From Gloeophyllum trabeum ATCC 11539 (Eukaryota > Basidiomycota > Agaricomycetes > Gloeophyllales > Gloeophyllaceae), in assembly GCF_000344685.1 (NCBI RefSeq), contig NW_006920422.1, positions 156,035 through 204,929 on the forward strand: DNA of 48,895 nt. Direction: 5' to 3'. A program made the translations under genes and the position numbers. Below the pieces are notes generated by a model, which worked only from the letters and a program-made list of their open reading frames with translations, ran no database searches and was not told the origin of the DNA. Shown piece by piece: positions 31,551-41,232 of this stretch (position 1 is its first letter; each line of letters begins with the position of its first letter).

Positions 31551-32159
31551 CCTACGAGCAGCAGTCAGTGGACTCATCCATTGTATTGCTGACATCACTT
31601 ACCATCTGGTCAAACTCGGCATACGAATCCATCTGCTGCTTGCGAAGCTTGTTGTATCCACTGACGAGAGTCGCGAGCTTACTTTGCTCGGCCCGCCTCG
31701 CAGCCACAGCACGTTCAAGCTCATCTTGCAGTGCGTGGATCTTCGCCGTGACCTGTCTAAGGTCCTTCTCCATTGCAGCCGAACGAGCGGTCTCTGCTTC
31801 CAGCGACGAACGCGCGGAGTCCAACTTGGCGTAGAGGTTCTTGACCTCCGTTTCAAGTTTGACGCGTGCGGCGACGCTCACTCTTAGCTGGGCTCCAAGA
31901 TCCTTCACGTCGCGCTGCATCGACTCCAAGGAGGACCTCACAGAGGTAGTCTCGGCCTCATGCCGGGAAGCATCCGCTGCTTTCGCGAGCTCCATGTCTT
32001 GAATCTTAGAGACAAGCTCGGCCTCGCGAGCCTGGGAGACGACCAGCTCAGCCGACAGCCTCTCGATTTCCGAACTTTTCTCGTCGAGCTCGAGGATGCG
32101 CTGAGCGTTGGCGGCCCAAGCTGCTCCACGTCCCCCATGAGCTGCTGCTTCGCCTTCTG
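31551..32159 (-). other. Inverted segment inside the coiled-coil pseudogene
   Basis: Reads on the minus strand as the coiled-coil part QKAKQQLM to SYAEFDQMV plus the following intron. Junctions are clean: left ...gtagcc|cctacgag, right ccttctg|ttgcatg. Re-inverting the segment would give the parent order with no gain or loss visible at either end. Confidence 0.9.
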
Positions 32160-32592
32160 TTGCATGTGTCCAGACGTCGGAGGGCGCACAGCACGCAGGA
32201 CGAGTGCAGTAAACTATCTATATTATTTGGTATTTCCGTGATTTCGTTTTGTTTCTCGTCATCTATGACTCCGTATGACCTACGGTATCGTCCTCGTGAC
32301 GAGTATTCACATGTGTGGCGCAGAGCTAGTCCTTGTGTAATGCAACTTATCTTGAATGTTGACCCACGGATGGCATGCTGCAGCTGTTCAGGGTATTTAT
32401 TTGATGACACAACGGTATAGAGCGGAAATATAGTACACCAATTTACAAACAGCAGAGAAAGCAAGCTATGCTTACCCAAATACACATCCGCCACCACGAA
32501 AGATGATGACCGCGGTGCCGAAAGTGGCAGAGGACGGTGGAGACATCGACTGTCCAACGGGCGACGTTCAGAACTGGAGGGACACGGTAAGC

Positions 32593-33172
32593 TTAAGAGC
32601 AAACAGAGCAGTCATATGGAGGACATACGCAGAATGGATCGTGAGCAGGGTGCCAGTCTCTGATAATCCCGAAGGTGACCATGTCCCGGTCGATCTTACC
32701 ACCCTCACTTTCCACGGTCTGCTTAAATACGTTAAACAAAGCCCGATCTCTCTCCGTCTCCTCCCGAAGTCGTTGGCTGTCCGGGTGCGACTCATCCATC
32801 TGAGAGCTACGTTTATATGGTACGCAGCGAGTGGCGAAGAACATGTGGGTTATCCGGTCCTGCGTCACACTGGGCTCGCCGGGCAGAGCGTGGCGAACTG
32901 GACGGCCCCGTGAGATCGAGAAAAGCGTACCGTGGAGACGACTGACCTCTGATTCTGGGTAAATACTTCTTTTTCTGCGGGTTGACGCGCCCAACCTGGA
33001 GGCGCCAATTGCAGTACCCAATTATGAGTGCTTCATAGGGATCGCCGAAGCATTCCTCGTCCTCCCAGACCTTTTCAACGGGCAGACTGGAGACGAATTC
33101 CTTGAACTTGTCCGGATCGATCAGATAGCCGCTGAAGACGCCAGACTTCGACTTCGGAACACGGGACGACAT
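32593..33172 (-). CDS. Small orphan family, copy C, apparently intact
   Basis: Model: complement(join(32593..32897,32947..33172)), 176 residues with one 49-nt intron. Not recognised. N-terminal half: SKSGVFSGYLIDPDKFKEFV, an acidic patch WEDEECFGDPYEA, then W/K-rich QKKKYLPRIRG. C-terminal half: GEPSVTQDRITHMFFATR, VPYK, SHPDSQRLREETERDRALFN and GGKIDRDMVTFGIIRDWHP. No signal peptide, membrane segment or known motif. The conserved blocks (SGYL-P-KF-FV-SLPV, WEDEE-GDP, ITHxxFATRxVPY, KxDRDMVTFGI) recur in copies A, B and D, the pattern expected of a folded domain. The start MSSRVPKSK was preferred over an ATG ten codons upstream because copies B and D begin there. Confidence 0.75.
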
Positions 33173-33614
33173 TATGGAGTACGCGAGCTGGATGCAGTTC
33201 AACTAATGTGACTGGTGTACTACATATAGTCAGATGAAGATCACGTGACTATCACGTAGAACTGCACTTCTCCCATCAACTGCCGAGGACAAAACGACGA
33301 CATTGTCTACCGTATATGGCTATGAACGCGTCCACGTCGCATTGTACATGTACAGCACATTGTTCTTTCCACTCATTGCTACCCGACATAGGTAAAATAT
33401 ACCCATCCGATCGACGTGGCCGGGTCATACGGGGCAGTCTCTTCATTGTACCTTGCCATCGTTATTGTTGTGAACCAGTCAGCCACTGCGACATACACGG
33501 ACTCGTATAATCCGTCTTACTTGTGGATCATTGACCGCGTCTGGGGCCTTGATTGTATTCACGGTATAAGTAGTAAAGTCTCTGTTGATCCTATTCCCCC
33601 GACGTTCTACTGCT
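33173..33614. other. Intergenic, divergent promoter region
   Basis: 441 bases between the minus-strand copy C start and the plus-strand gene at 33615; it must hold both promoters. A short direct repeat of tcacgtga-type words (near 33241-33256) is visible. No gene was recognised. Confidence 0.45.
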
Positions 33615-34414
33615 ATGTTTGACCCAGCCCAGAATCTACCGCAACGTCTGCAGGAGCGTATAGATGCTTGGGAGCACTCTCCACCCAAACATCAACATCA
33701 GGTCTATGGACCCCTCAATGCATACCTGTCTCTCAAGTTTGGTCCAGAGCAGTTCTTAGTGAAGCCTCAGGCACTGCTCCGAAAGGAGACAGCTGAGGGA
33801 CTGATAGGTTCGTGCAACCATCCGATGCTTATCTGCCTTCATTGCCAGCAGGTCCTTAACTCGCCCTCTGTAGGATTAGAGGATTTGGCCGAAGGGGATG
33901 GAGAAGGTGAGGGTGGGGATGAAAGGGGAGTAACTGAAGAAGAGGACTCGGAGGAGGTGGGAGACGTCTCCTTCGAATCTGTTGATTCTCATGGTCAGTC
34001 ATATGATCCTGCGCCCTCACGTAGCATCCTGATGTTTTCACAGGGGTTGCGGTTACAAAGGAAAAACGCTACCCTGATTTCAACATTGATCAGTACTGGG
34101 GAGCGGACACGGACGAGAACCCGCACGCCGACATAGTTCGAGTTGTGATCGAGGTTGGATCATCCGAACGTGACCGTTGGGCAGTTACCCGCCAATTGAC
34201 AGAATATGTCGACTGGGTCGGTACCAGGGCCCATGAGAAGCTTCTGGCTGTTGGTTTGGCAGGCAACAAGGTGATCATGTATTCTATTAATGATGACCGT
34301 ATCTCGACTCGCGGTCGGTATGGTCGCTGGATGTCCTTATTTGATCCTCGGGCCTTGTTTGTTGAAGAGTTGAATAGAATCAGACAGATGAGCATGAATG
34401 CTGACGGCAATTGA
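33615..34414 (+). CDS. Orphan protein with a restriction-endonuclease-like core pattern
   Basis: Model: join(33615..33993,34044..34414), 249 residues, one 50-nt phase-1 intron. The N-terminus (FDPAQNLPQRLQERIDAWEH) is helical, followed by a strongly acidic loop (EGDGEGEGGDERGVTEEEDSEE). The C-terminal half reads YPDFNIDQYW, DIVRVVIEVGSS, then RDRWAVTRQLTEYVDWVG and EKLLAVGLAGNKVIMYSI. A PD followed by a hydrophobic strand ending in IEVG resembles the layout of PD-(D/E)XK/Uma2-like nuclease folds, but the usual lysine after the second acid is Ser here, so an active nuclease is doubtful. Function unknown; the family relation is inference. Confidence 0.65.
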
Positions 34415-34761
34415 TTTTGAATTCAATGTACTGAAGCTTGTAACTGATGTTCTTCGGGAAATGTACAATACCCATGTGGGATGCAGGATAGAATATTCAT
34501 TTTCAATTGCGAGGCTCGCAAAGTTGGTGAGGTCCATGATCGCAGAGCTGAGTAGCAGGCAAAGCAGCCCAAATGCTCATCATAAGAGCGGAAGGGGGCC
34601 GGGAAGATAATGTAGGCTAGTGAAAGAAAGTATCGACGCACATGACCAGGAATCCGCCTTGATGTCAGTGATAGAAACGGACACCCATCCAACGCCGAGA
34701 GTCCTATACATATTAGAATACAATCCCACTCCAGGCCATACAACCAACATACAGATACCGC
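34415..34761. other. Intergenic, convergent 3' ends
   Basis: Between two converging genes (plus at 34414, minus at 34762). Short frames only; nothing recognised. Confidence 0.5.
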
Positions 34762-37628
34762 TCACAACGGACTCTCTAACCTCTTCTGCCCCTTCTTCCC
34801 GAGGACCGGTGGGTCCACTTCCTGCGCCTCGTCAATCCCATCAAGGACCGAAAACCCCGTCTTCATCTTCTTCGGCGGCGTCTGGACACTCACGTCGTCC
34901 CCCTCCCCTAGCTCGCCCACGGGCCTCTTGCCGATCTTGCTCATGGCTTCCTCGAGGACATTGGGATCTGCGTTCTCGTCTTGCCCCGCCGGGTCAGGCT
35001 GCCGGGCTTGTTTAGGGCCCTTGGAGCGCGAGCGTTTCTTGCCCTTGGGCTTCTTGGCCTTCTTCGGCGAAGGCTGGAACTCCTTGCCGTTCTTGACAGC
35101 CCACTCGATCTCGATGATCCTACCAGCACGTGTGACATGAGAACACGACTCATTCAGCCATGGAAACGCTTGCGCTCTTACCGTTCCTTGAGCTTCATAT
35201 TATCCGGCACGTACGTCTCGGCCTTGCGGTACAGCTCTAGCGCCACTTGGAGGTTGCCTCTATAATAATCATAATACTTCATCGTCAGTGAATACACCCG
35301 TCATAGCCTCCTGGCACGTACTTCTCTGAGTGGGCCCGCGCGAGCGCCACGTACGCGCGTCCCGTCTTCTTCCTTGATACGGGCGAAAGAACGTCCACCA
35401 GCTGCAGCTCCTTGCTACTCCGTTCGCTATCAAACACAAGTCAGAAAGCGCTGACTACATGTGGAAGACCATGGTGGAGCTCACAATTTCTTCTCTAGAT
35501 CCTGCAAGCGCTGCCGGAGCTCGTCGTCGAGGTCCTTGTGCCGTTTCAACAGCGGGGTGAGTATCCCAGAGGGTATCGGCTTCTCCGAGTCCATCGACGT
35601 CGAGCCGGACACAGACGGGCCCTCTTCGGACCGCGACAGCTCCTGCTCGACGCTGCGCTCCTCCTCCTCTTCCCGGCGCGCCTGCTCAGCAGCCGCAAGG
35701 CGCCTCGCCACCTCCGCCTCCACGGCCTTCGCTATCTGCATTCAAGAACGATCAGCGCTTGTAACATGCACGAAAACAAGGAGCTCGAATATCGTACTCT
35801 GGCGTCGATCTCGCTCTCGCTGAGTGTAACAAGCGTGCTAGGCGGAGGTGCCTGCGCGCGCTGGCGTGTTTTCTGGTGGACGGGCGCGATACTCGGGCGG
35901 CCAGCCATAGCCATCGAGGGTCTCGGCACACGCGAGGGGCCCGCGAGCGATTGCCGGGAATGCCCTGCTGTGGAGTTGAACGCGGGCGGTAAGGCAGCCG
36001 GGGCGAGCTTGGGCGCTGGTGGAGGTGCAGCGGCGAAGTGGCGTCTTGGCGGGGGAGCATTATCTGCGCGGCAGTCAATTAATGGATGGACATATGCGTA
36101 GAGAACAGTACTGCATACCACGTTCGTTGACGACGGGTTTGTTCTCGACGTTCTTGGTGCGGACAGCGAAACTGTCGGTACGTGGTCAAATGGTGCTGCG
36201 GCTGCAATAATGGAAATGCCCGTACTTGAGCGTGTTTAGGGTATCTTGGCGGAACTTGGCGCCAGGCGCGAGATTGCATATTAACAACCCTACAGACGAT
36301 CCGCCGAGAGCGTCTTGAAGAATACGAGTGAGCTTCGAGTTGCGATAGGGTATCCGTGACTTGCAAGTGAAACTATTAGTTATAATCCATGCCTCACAAA
36401 ATACAATAACTCACAGCTCCTTGATTTAGTGCGTGTACGACTTGCCCGAGGACGCTGAGGGATTTGTTGATAGCAGCGGACTCTGCCATGCGAGTGGCGT
36501 CGTTTCCAGTAAGCTAAGAAGAATGAAGCCCGTGATTCGACCTATCGGACCGAACGGGTGGAATACGTACCTTGTTGTTCTCCGAGCCCGCCAGGTCCAC
36601 CAGGTTGATCTTGCCCGTGAGGACTAGCATATCATGAGTCAAAGTGCATTAACAGATACCCGCCATAACGCTCACTCTTGTCCTCGTCCCTCATAGTAAT
36701 TTCCATACTGAGTATAGCATGCGACCGCGAGGATGCACGGTTCAGATTCGTCGCGCCGACGGAGCGCTGCTTGTTAGCGCGACTAACGGGCACAGAACGA
36801 AGTTAGGTAGCAGAAGCCGAAAAGCGAGCGGAGGTCTTACGAGAAGAGGGCGTCGAAATCGGCATAGGTGTCTATCGGCTCGGTGGACAGGTTCGCCACG
36901 AACACTTGGCCGACGTCGTTCTCGCGAACAGGTAATTTGGGTGCCTGTGGTCCAGATACAATCATGGCACTAACGAGGTACATACAAGCAAAAGACGCAC
37001 CTGGTCACGCTGCACGAATAGGTCGTAAACGTCGTCCCGGTATATCTCATAGTACGAAGCTGCCAGAGAAACCTTCCCTGGTGGCAGCGCAGACTTCTGA
37101 TCGACTAATGCCTGACGGAAATAAACGGAGAGACGTCAGAGCAGAGGTCAAGCAAGCTGAATTATGCACACACCCTGACAACCCTCGGGATGACTCCTGG
37201 CTCTGCCTTAGTTCCCTGCATTGTATGGGTTTTCCCTGACGACGTCACACCATACGCGAATATCGTTACTGTCTGGCAGTATGAATATCGTGAGTTGCCA
37301 ACGCCGGGATAAGCTGTCGTGCTGGAAACGTACGACTCCATGAAATGCTACGTCAATCAAAGGTCGGACGTCGTTCTCGAATATCTCCTCCTGCGTCGAT
37401 GACTGGTCATAACAAGAAGAAAAACTGCGCAGTCCATCATAAGCCCTAACCATCTCCAAAACTCGATGACAAAACGCACGGAAATCGGAAGTAGGAATTG
37501 GGGTCCCTCGGATTAACAACGCAAATACACGATCCCCCGTCTTCATTCACAACCTGAATCGAGTCGTCCTCCAGTTCCGCGCCAATACGCGGACGCAGCC
37601 TCGCCGCAATCTTCACTTTGTGTGCCAT
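34762..37628 (-). CDS. Kinesin motor protein, Kid/KIF22 (kinesin-10)-like
   Basis: 15 exons, all phases consistent, 685 residues: starts 37628 and includes 37480..37628, 37334..37424, 37174..37272, 37001..37111, 36841..36944, 36676..36782, 36571..36623, 36415..36513, 36226..36359, 36119..36171, 35798..36063, 35485..35735, 35322..35426, 35182..35259, 34762..35119. Microtubule motor with N-terminal motor domain: P-loop YGVTSSGKTHTMQG, switch I NLNRASSRSHA, switch II VDLAGSENN, and RIPYRNSKLTRILQDALGGSS. The neck FAVRTKNVENKP resembles Kid, the chromosome-arm motor. Then a Pro/Ala-rich linker, an acidic coiled coil (VEAEVARRLAAAEQARREEEEE), a TPR-like helical stretch (GNLQVALELYRKAETYVP) and a basic Lys/Pro tail with nuclear-signal character (KKAKKPKGKKRSRSKG). 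Assignment to kinesin-10 is from motor and neck similarity only. Confidence 0.9.
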
Positions 37629-37893
37629 AGAGTATGCGAAAGAGAGTCGTAGCAAAGGAGTGTTGCCGTGTCGCCCGGAGCTTGATGGACGGTTCGAAGT
37701 CGGAAGCAGGACCTGGAGAAGCGCCTGTCGAGTAGCAACCGCGTCGCGCACGTGACAATCGCGAGCGGGTCACGGGGACGCGCCTCATTGAGACCTCGAT
37801 GGAGCAGAGCGCTTGCTTTGCATCTCTTTCAGCAATGTATCTGTGATTCTATATTGACCTTAGCCTGCGCGATACCTCCTGCGATACACAACA
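37629..37893. promoter_or_regulatory. Bidirectional promoter, kinesin / MYND gene
   Basis: 265 bases separate two divergent start codons, so both promoters must fit here. No TATA box or named factor site could be assigned with confidence. Confidence 0.5.
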
Positions 37894-39025
37894 ATGACCG
37901 AACAAAAACTGGATGAGCTGCTACGGCAGTTCGCTTCGGAGCTCAGTCTGCAGGATGCGCCCCCTCCGGAAAAGAAGGTATGGAACGCGACTGAGACGGC
38001 GCGGAAGGGCCTGGTGGATAAACGACGCTGGACGAGGGATGACGAGGAGCGAATCCCTAAATTTGTGAGGAAGACCATGAATGCGTGGACGAAGGAGGAG
38101 CGCGAGAGCATCTGGGACGAGGACGGGTATATGCGAGAGGAATGCCAGGCTATGTTTGAGGTCGACTTGGATGCAAAAGCGTGTACCCTCTCATTCATAG
38201 CTGCCTTTCTCGAGAGTATTGACTAGTCAGTACGCATCAGGACTGCGCGATATGCGGTACCATGACGAGGAACAAATGTTCAAGGTGTAAGAAAGTATAC
38301 TAGTACGTCCCACCACGCCCAGTCCCCATCCCCCTTCCTCACCCCCACAGCTGCACCAAAGACTGCCAGCGCGCCGACTGGAAATCCCACAAACCCACTT
38401 GCGGCAAGCCCGACCCCGCGCCCGCCTCCTCTCCGCAAGACACCTCGCGCATCCTCGCGCTCCTCGAGCAGAACAAGCGTCCACACGTCTCCGTGCGCGC
38501 CCTGCTCGACGCATGGCTCGCAAAGTGCCCGCACGGCGGCTACGTGATGGTCATCGACCAGAACGAGACGCACCACTTCAACCTCGGCGTCGAAGCGCGG
38601 GGCTTGAGGGTGTACTGGGTGATGAGGTTCCACGGGAAACCGAAGGGTATGGACCAGAAGAACCGCATTGTTCCTGGGGAAGAGGACCAAGCGGACGTCG
38701 CTGGGTACATCGTATGCTGTTCTCCCTTCTCAGCAAGGTCTCTCGTTGACGATGGTACTCGTGGCAGACCGGCTTCATCCAACGCATCGCCAAGAAAAGC
38801 GGCCGCATCATCGTGCAGTGCGACTTCCACACCGCCCACCCCACCGATTTCAACCTCGACCTGTCCCTGGGCAGCTGGTCGACCGTCGTGCACCGCGTCG
38901 CGGAGGTCGACTGGTTGGGCGGGAAGAACTACCGGGTGGAGCAGCTCAACCCCGAGGCGTTGAAGGCGTCGGACGCGCAGCGGGGGGCGTTCCAGGGCCC
39001 GATGGACCGAGTCTATGAATGGTGA
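37894..39025 (+). CDS. MYND zinc-finger protein
   Basis: Model: join(37894..38180,38231..38302,38351..38711,38768..39025), 325 residues. The MYND finger is complete after splicing: CAIC, CSRC, VYYCTKDC, then WKSHKPTC (two interleaved zinc sites, C4-C2HC type). Such fingers bind proline-rich peptides and occur in many Agaricomycete proteins of unknown role. Before it is a charged helical region (ETARKGLVDKRRWTRDDEER). After it comes a domain of about 200 residues (GGYVMVIDQNETHHFNLGVE, VYWVMRFHGKPKGM, FHTAHPTDFNLDLSLGSWST) without a name known to me. The first intron was placed at 38181-38230 because it has gtgtac...gactag-tcag signals and gives an uninterrupted finger. Confidence 0.85.
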
Positions 39026-39204
39026 AGGACGTCCTCTGTCGTCCGGGCGTGTCCCTTTCTGCCTCAGGCTTGCGAAGCCCTGCGTCTGTGTCGGCACATC
39101 CAACGCGCACTGATAGCGAGACTCGACCGCTCTGGATTCATGTATCATTCACTTGTATTGTACATCGAGCATGCCGCATGCATATCTGTCCAGCTACCTG
39201 ACTC

Positions 39205-40300
39205 CTAGGCTGTTAGCGACGCCGACAAGCATGTTTGTATGAATTCCTCATTTGTACCGGCGGGGGCGACCGAAGAGTGTCGCGCATCTTCAGAAGTTCC
39301 AGCCTCATGCGCAGAGCAGGAATAATTCCGCTGGATTCCTCCGTCGTTCCCGATCTCCCAAGTCCAGACTTGCGACATCTTGATCTTGTCCATCGTGACA
39401 GGCCGACTCCATGAGCATCTGATGCAGGAAGCGGGAATTACAGCCACCGTCAATCTTGAGGCGCAGGGCTCGCAGTGCGGGCGTGACGAAGCAAAGGAGC
39501 AGGTCGTCCAGTTCGAAGCCACAGAAGTCTATATCCAGCTTTTCGAGCACAGGCAGGCGCACTTTCGCCCCAGCAATCTCGTAGTTCATGATTTCGTCCC
39601 CAAAACTCATTTTGCATGAGTGAAGCATCGGAGATTGACGCAGGGTGTATAGCAAAGTGGGAAGATTCTCTATGTATTCCAGTTCAAGATTTCTGATCTG
39701 AGAAAATGACAGCTGGAAACGCTTTAGCGGGAAGTCGGAGTGTAGCGAGAGTCGAAGAGAATGAAGATGAGGGGGCGACGAGAAGAGCACTATACGGTCA
39801 CTAAGCGGGTCATCGGCTTCGCGCCCGCATGCATAGGTGGCCAAGCTTGCTGTGCGCAGAGGGGGCATGCAGAGGTCACGGATGGCAACAAGACGCTCGA
39901 TGGGGACGCGTAGGGAAAGGCTAGCATATCTTGGAGCGTATGATTTTAGCATCGACAAGCACCCGGAAGCTTCAGGTAAGGTCCACAAGGATATCTCAAG
40001 CCTAACAGACAAGGGACTGATTCCGGAGGGTCCTAGCCATTCTTGCATGAGGTCATACTGGCATGGGCCATCGGCGCCCGCCGGGACGGTGATACATAGA
40101 TACCTCCAGAGATGTTTGATACATGGCGCCACTTCTCCCCAGTACTCGCAGACCTGTAGCTATAGGAAAAGCAGAGGAGCACCAAGGGGGTCGGGCTTGA
40201 TATACTCGTCATAGGGAAGACATTGGACAAATATCCCGAAGAGAACGTCGAGAGGAAGTCCATCCATAGGAGACCGTTCAAATACAACATTTAGAGACAT
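39205..40300 (-). pseudogene. F-box family gene with an in-frame TAG
   Basis: Begins MSLNVVFERSPMDGLPLDVL at 40300, with F-box start LPLDVLFGIFVQCLP and the family block DPLGAPLLFL; it then meets TAG at about 40154-40156 and resumes in the same frame as LQVCEYWGEVAPCIKHLW. The intact relative at 43186 reads LLAPLIFLRLCRYWG without the interruption, so six extra bases (tagcta) appear inserted. No intron of usable length removes them. Downstream the frame stays open to 39305 with LRR-like stretches (LHSLRLSLHSDF, LEKLDIDFCGFELDDLLLCFV). Either a young pseudogene, or a gene now starting from an internal codon. Confidence 0.65.
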
Positions 40301-40520
40301 TCTCGGCAAGACCTTTGTCAATGATGAAACGTTGGGACTCGGAGGGAGCTGGACATGCGCAGGACTCAAATTCGTTGCGACGCGATGTATATGCGCGTTA
40401 TGTCAGGTTATGTCACGTACCATGTCATGTGGCTGGCGGTTCAGAACATGTGACGCGCGCGTGTTGAGCGAATCCACCGCGCGTCCCAAGATGCATCTCC
40501 CTATTCTCCTTCCCCTCATC

Positions 40521-41063
40521 ATGTCCTGCAAGTGTTCAAAGTACAAGTTTGCCGCATTTAGCGGCTACCTGATTACTCCAGAGAATTTTGGGAAGTTCGT
40601 CTGCAGTCTTCCTGTGCTCCGTGACTGGGAGGATGAAGAGTTTGGCGGCGATCCCTTCGTCGAACATATCAGTGAGTACTGTAGTTGGCAAAAGAAGCTC
40701 GACCCGAAACTGTGAAGGTACCTCCCGAGGATGAGGGGTCAGTACTCACTATAATGCCGCGTGCTCTCTTCCTCACCCCAGTCCCCAGCTCGCTATGCTG
40801 CCAGTGATGACGAGCCGAGCGTGACTGACGATCGCATAACACACATGTTCTTCGCCACCCGTTACGTTCCGTACGAGTGTCCGTCCCAGCTTGACGAGTC
40901 GCATCCGGACAGTGAGCCGCTGCGGACAAAAACGGAAAAGGACCGAGCCATGTTGAACAAGTGGAAGGAGATCTATGAGAGCGTCGGTGGCAAGTTCGAC
41001 CGCGACATGGTCACATTCGGGATTATCAAGGAGTGGCATTCGGTGAAGATGATACCGTTTTGA
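40521..41063 (+). pseudogene. Small orphan family, copy D, in-frame TGA at the end of exon 1
   Basis: Exon 1 from ATG 40521 (MSCKCSKYKFAAFSGYLITP) through WEDEEFGGDPFVEHISEYCS and LDPKL, then TGA at 40713-40715 where copies B and C have Lys codons, then RYLPRMRG in the same frame. The intron is about 40739-40791 (ends gtccccag). Exon 2 is fully open: ARYAASDDEPSVTDDRITHMFF through KWKEIYESVGGKFDRDMVTFGI to the stop at 41061-41063. With one nonsense codon as the only visible lesion it is a recent pseudogene, unless a cryptic splice skips the TGA. Confidence 0.7.
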
Positions 41064-41232
41064 AACACTGGGATGTGGCATAGCTCAGATCTCTTCTGCT
41101 GTCTGTAAATTAGTGTATTCTAAGTCTGTCCAATACCGTTGTTTCGTCGAGTGATGTCCTGCACAACTGCAGTCTATATAGTGTCTTTCATATGTCAATA
41201 ATGCACTATGTACTACATTGCATTTGGAGCAG

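Larger units (their letters stand above)
29757..32213 (+). pseudogene. Rearranged partial copy of the large coiled-coil gene
   Basis: Homology to the gene at 20772 begins inside its fifth intron (gataacgctgacaca, 29770 versus 21831) and runs to the terminal exon and 3' flank. The copy lacks the basic N-terminal exons. It is split by a 390-bp MITE (29829-30218), has an in-frame TAG near 30979 where the parent reads SAVLAEL, and further shifts near 31020. From 31551 to about 32159 the sequence is inverted: the part matching parent 23218-23827 lies on the minus strand. The plus-strand order then resumes with the terminal exon (ttgcatgtgtcc). Long in-frame blocks remain (30613-30978 +, 31053-31550 +, 31552-31995 -), so the damage is fairly recent. 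Confidence 0.88.

Noticed and set aside
38280..39148. Minus-strand frames of 136 and 202 codons
   Set aside because: Shadows of the MYND protein exons, which have clear zinc-binding motifs on the plus strand.
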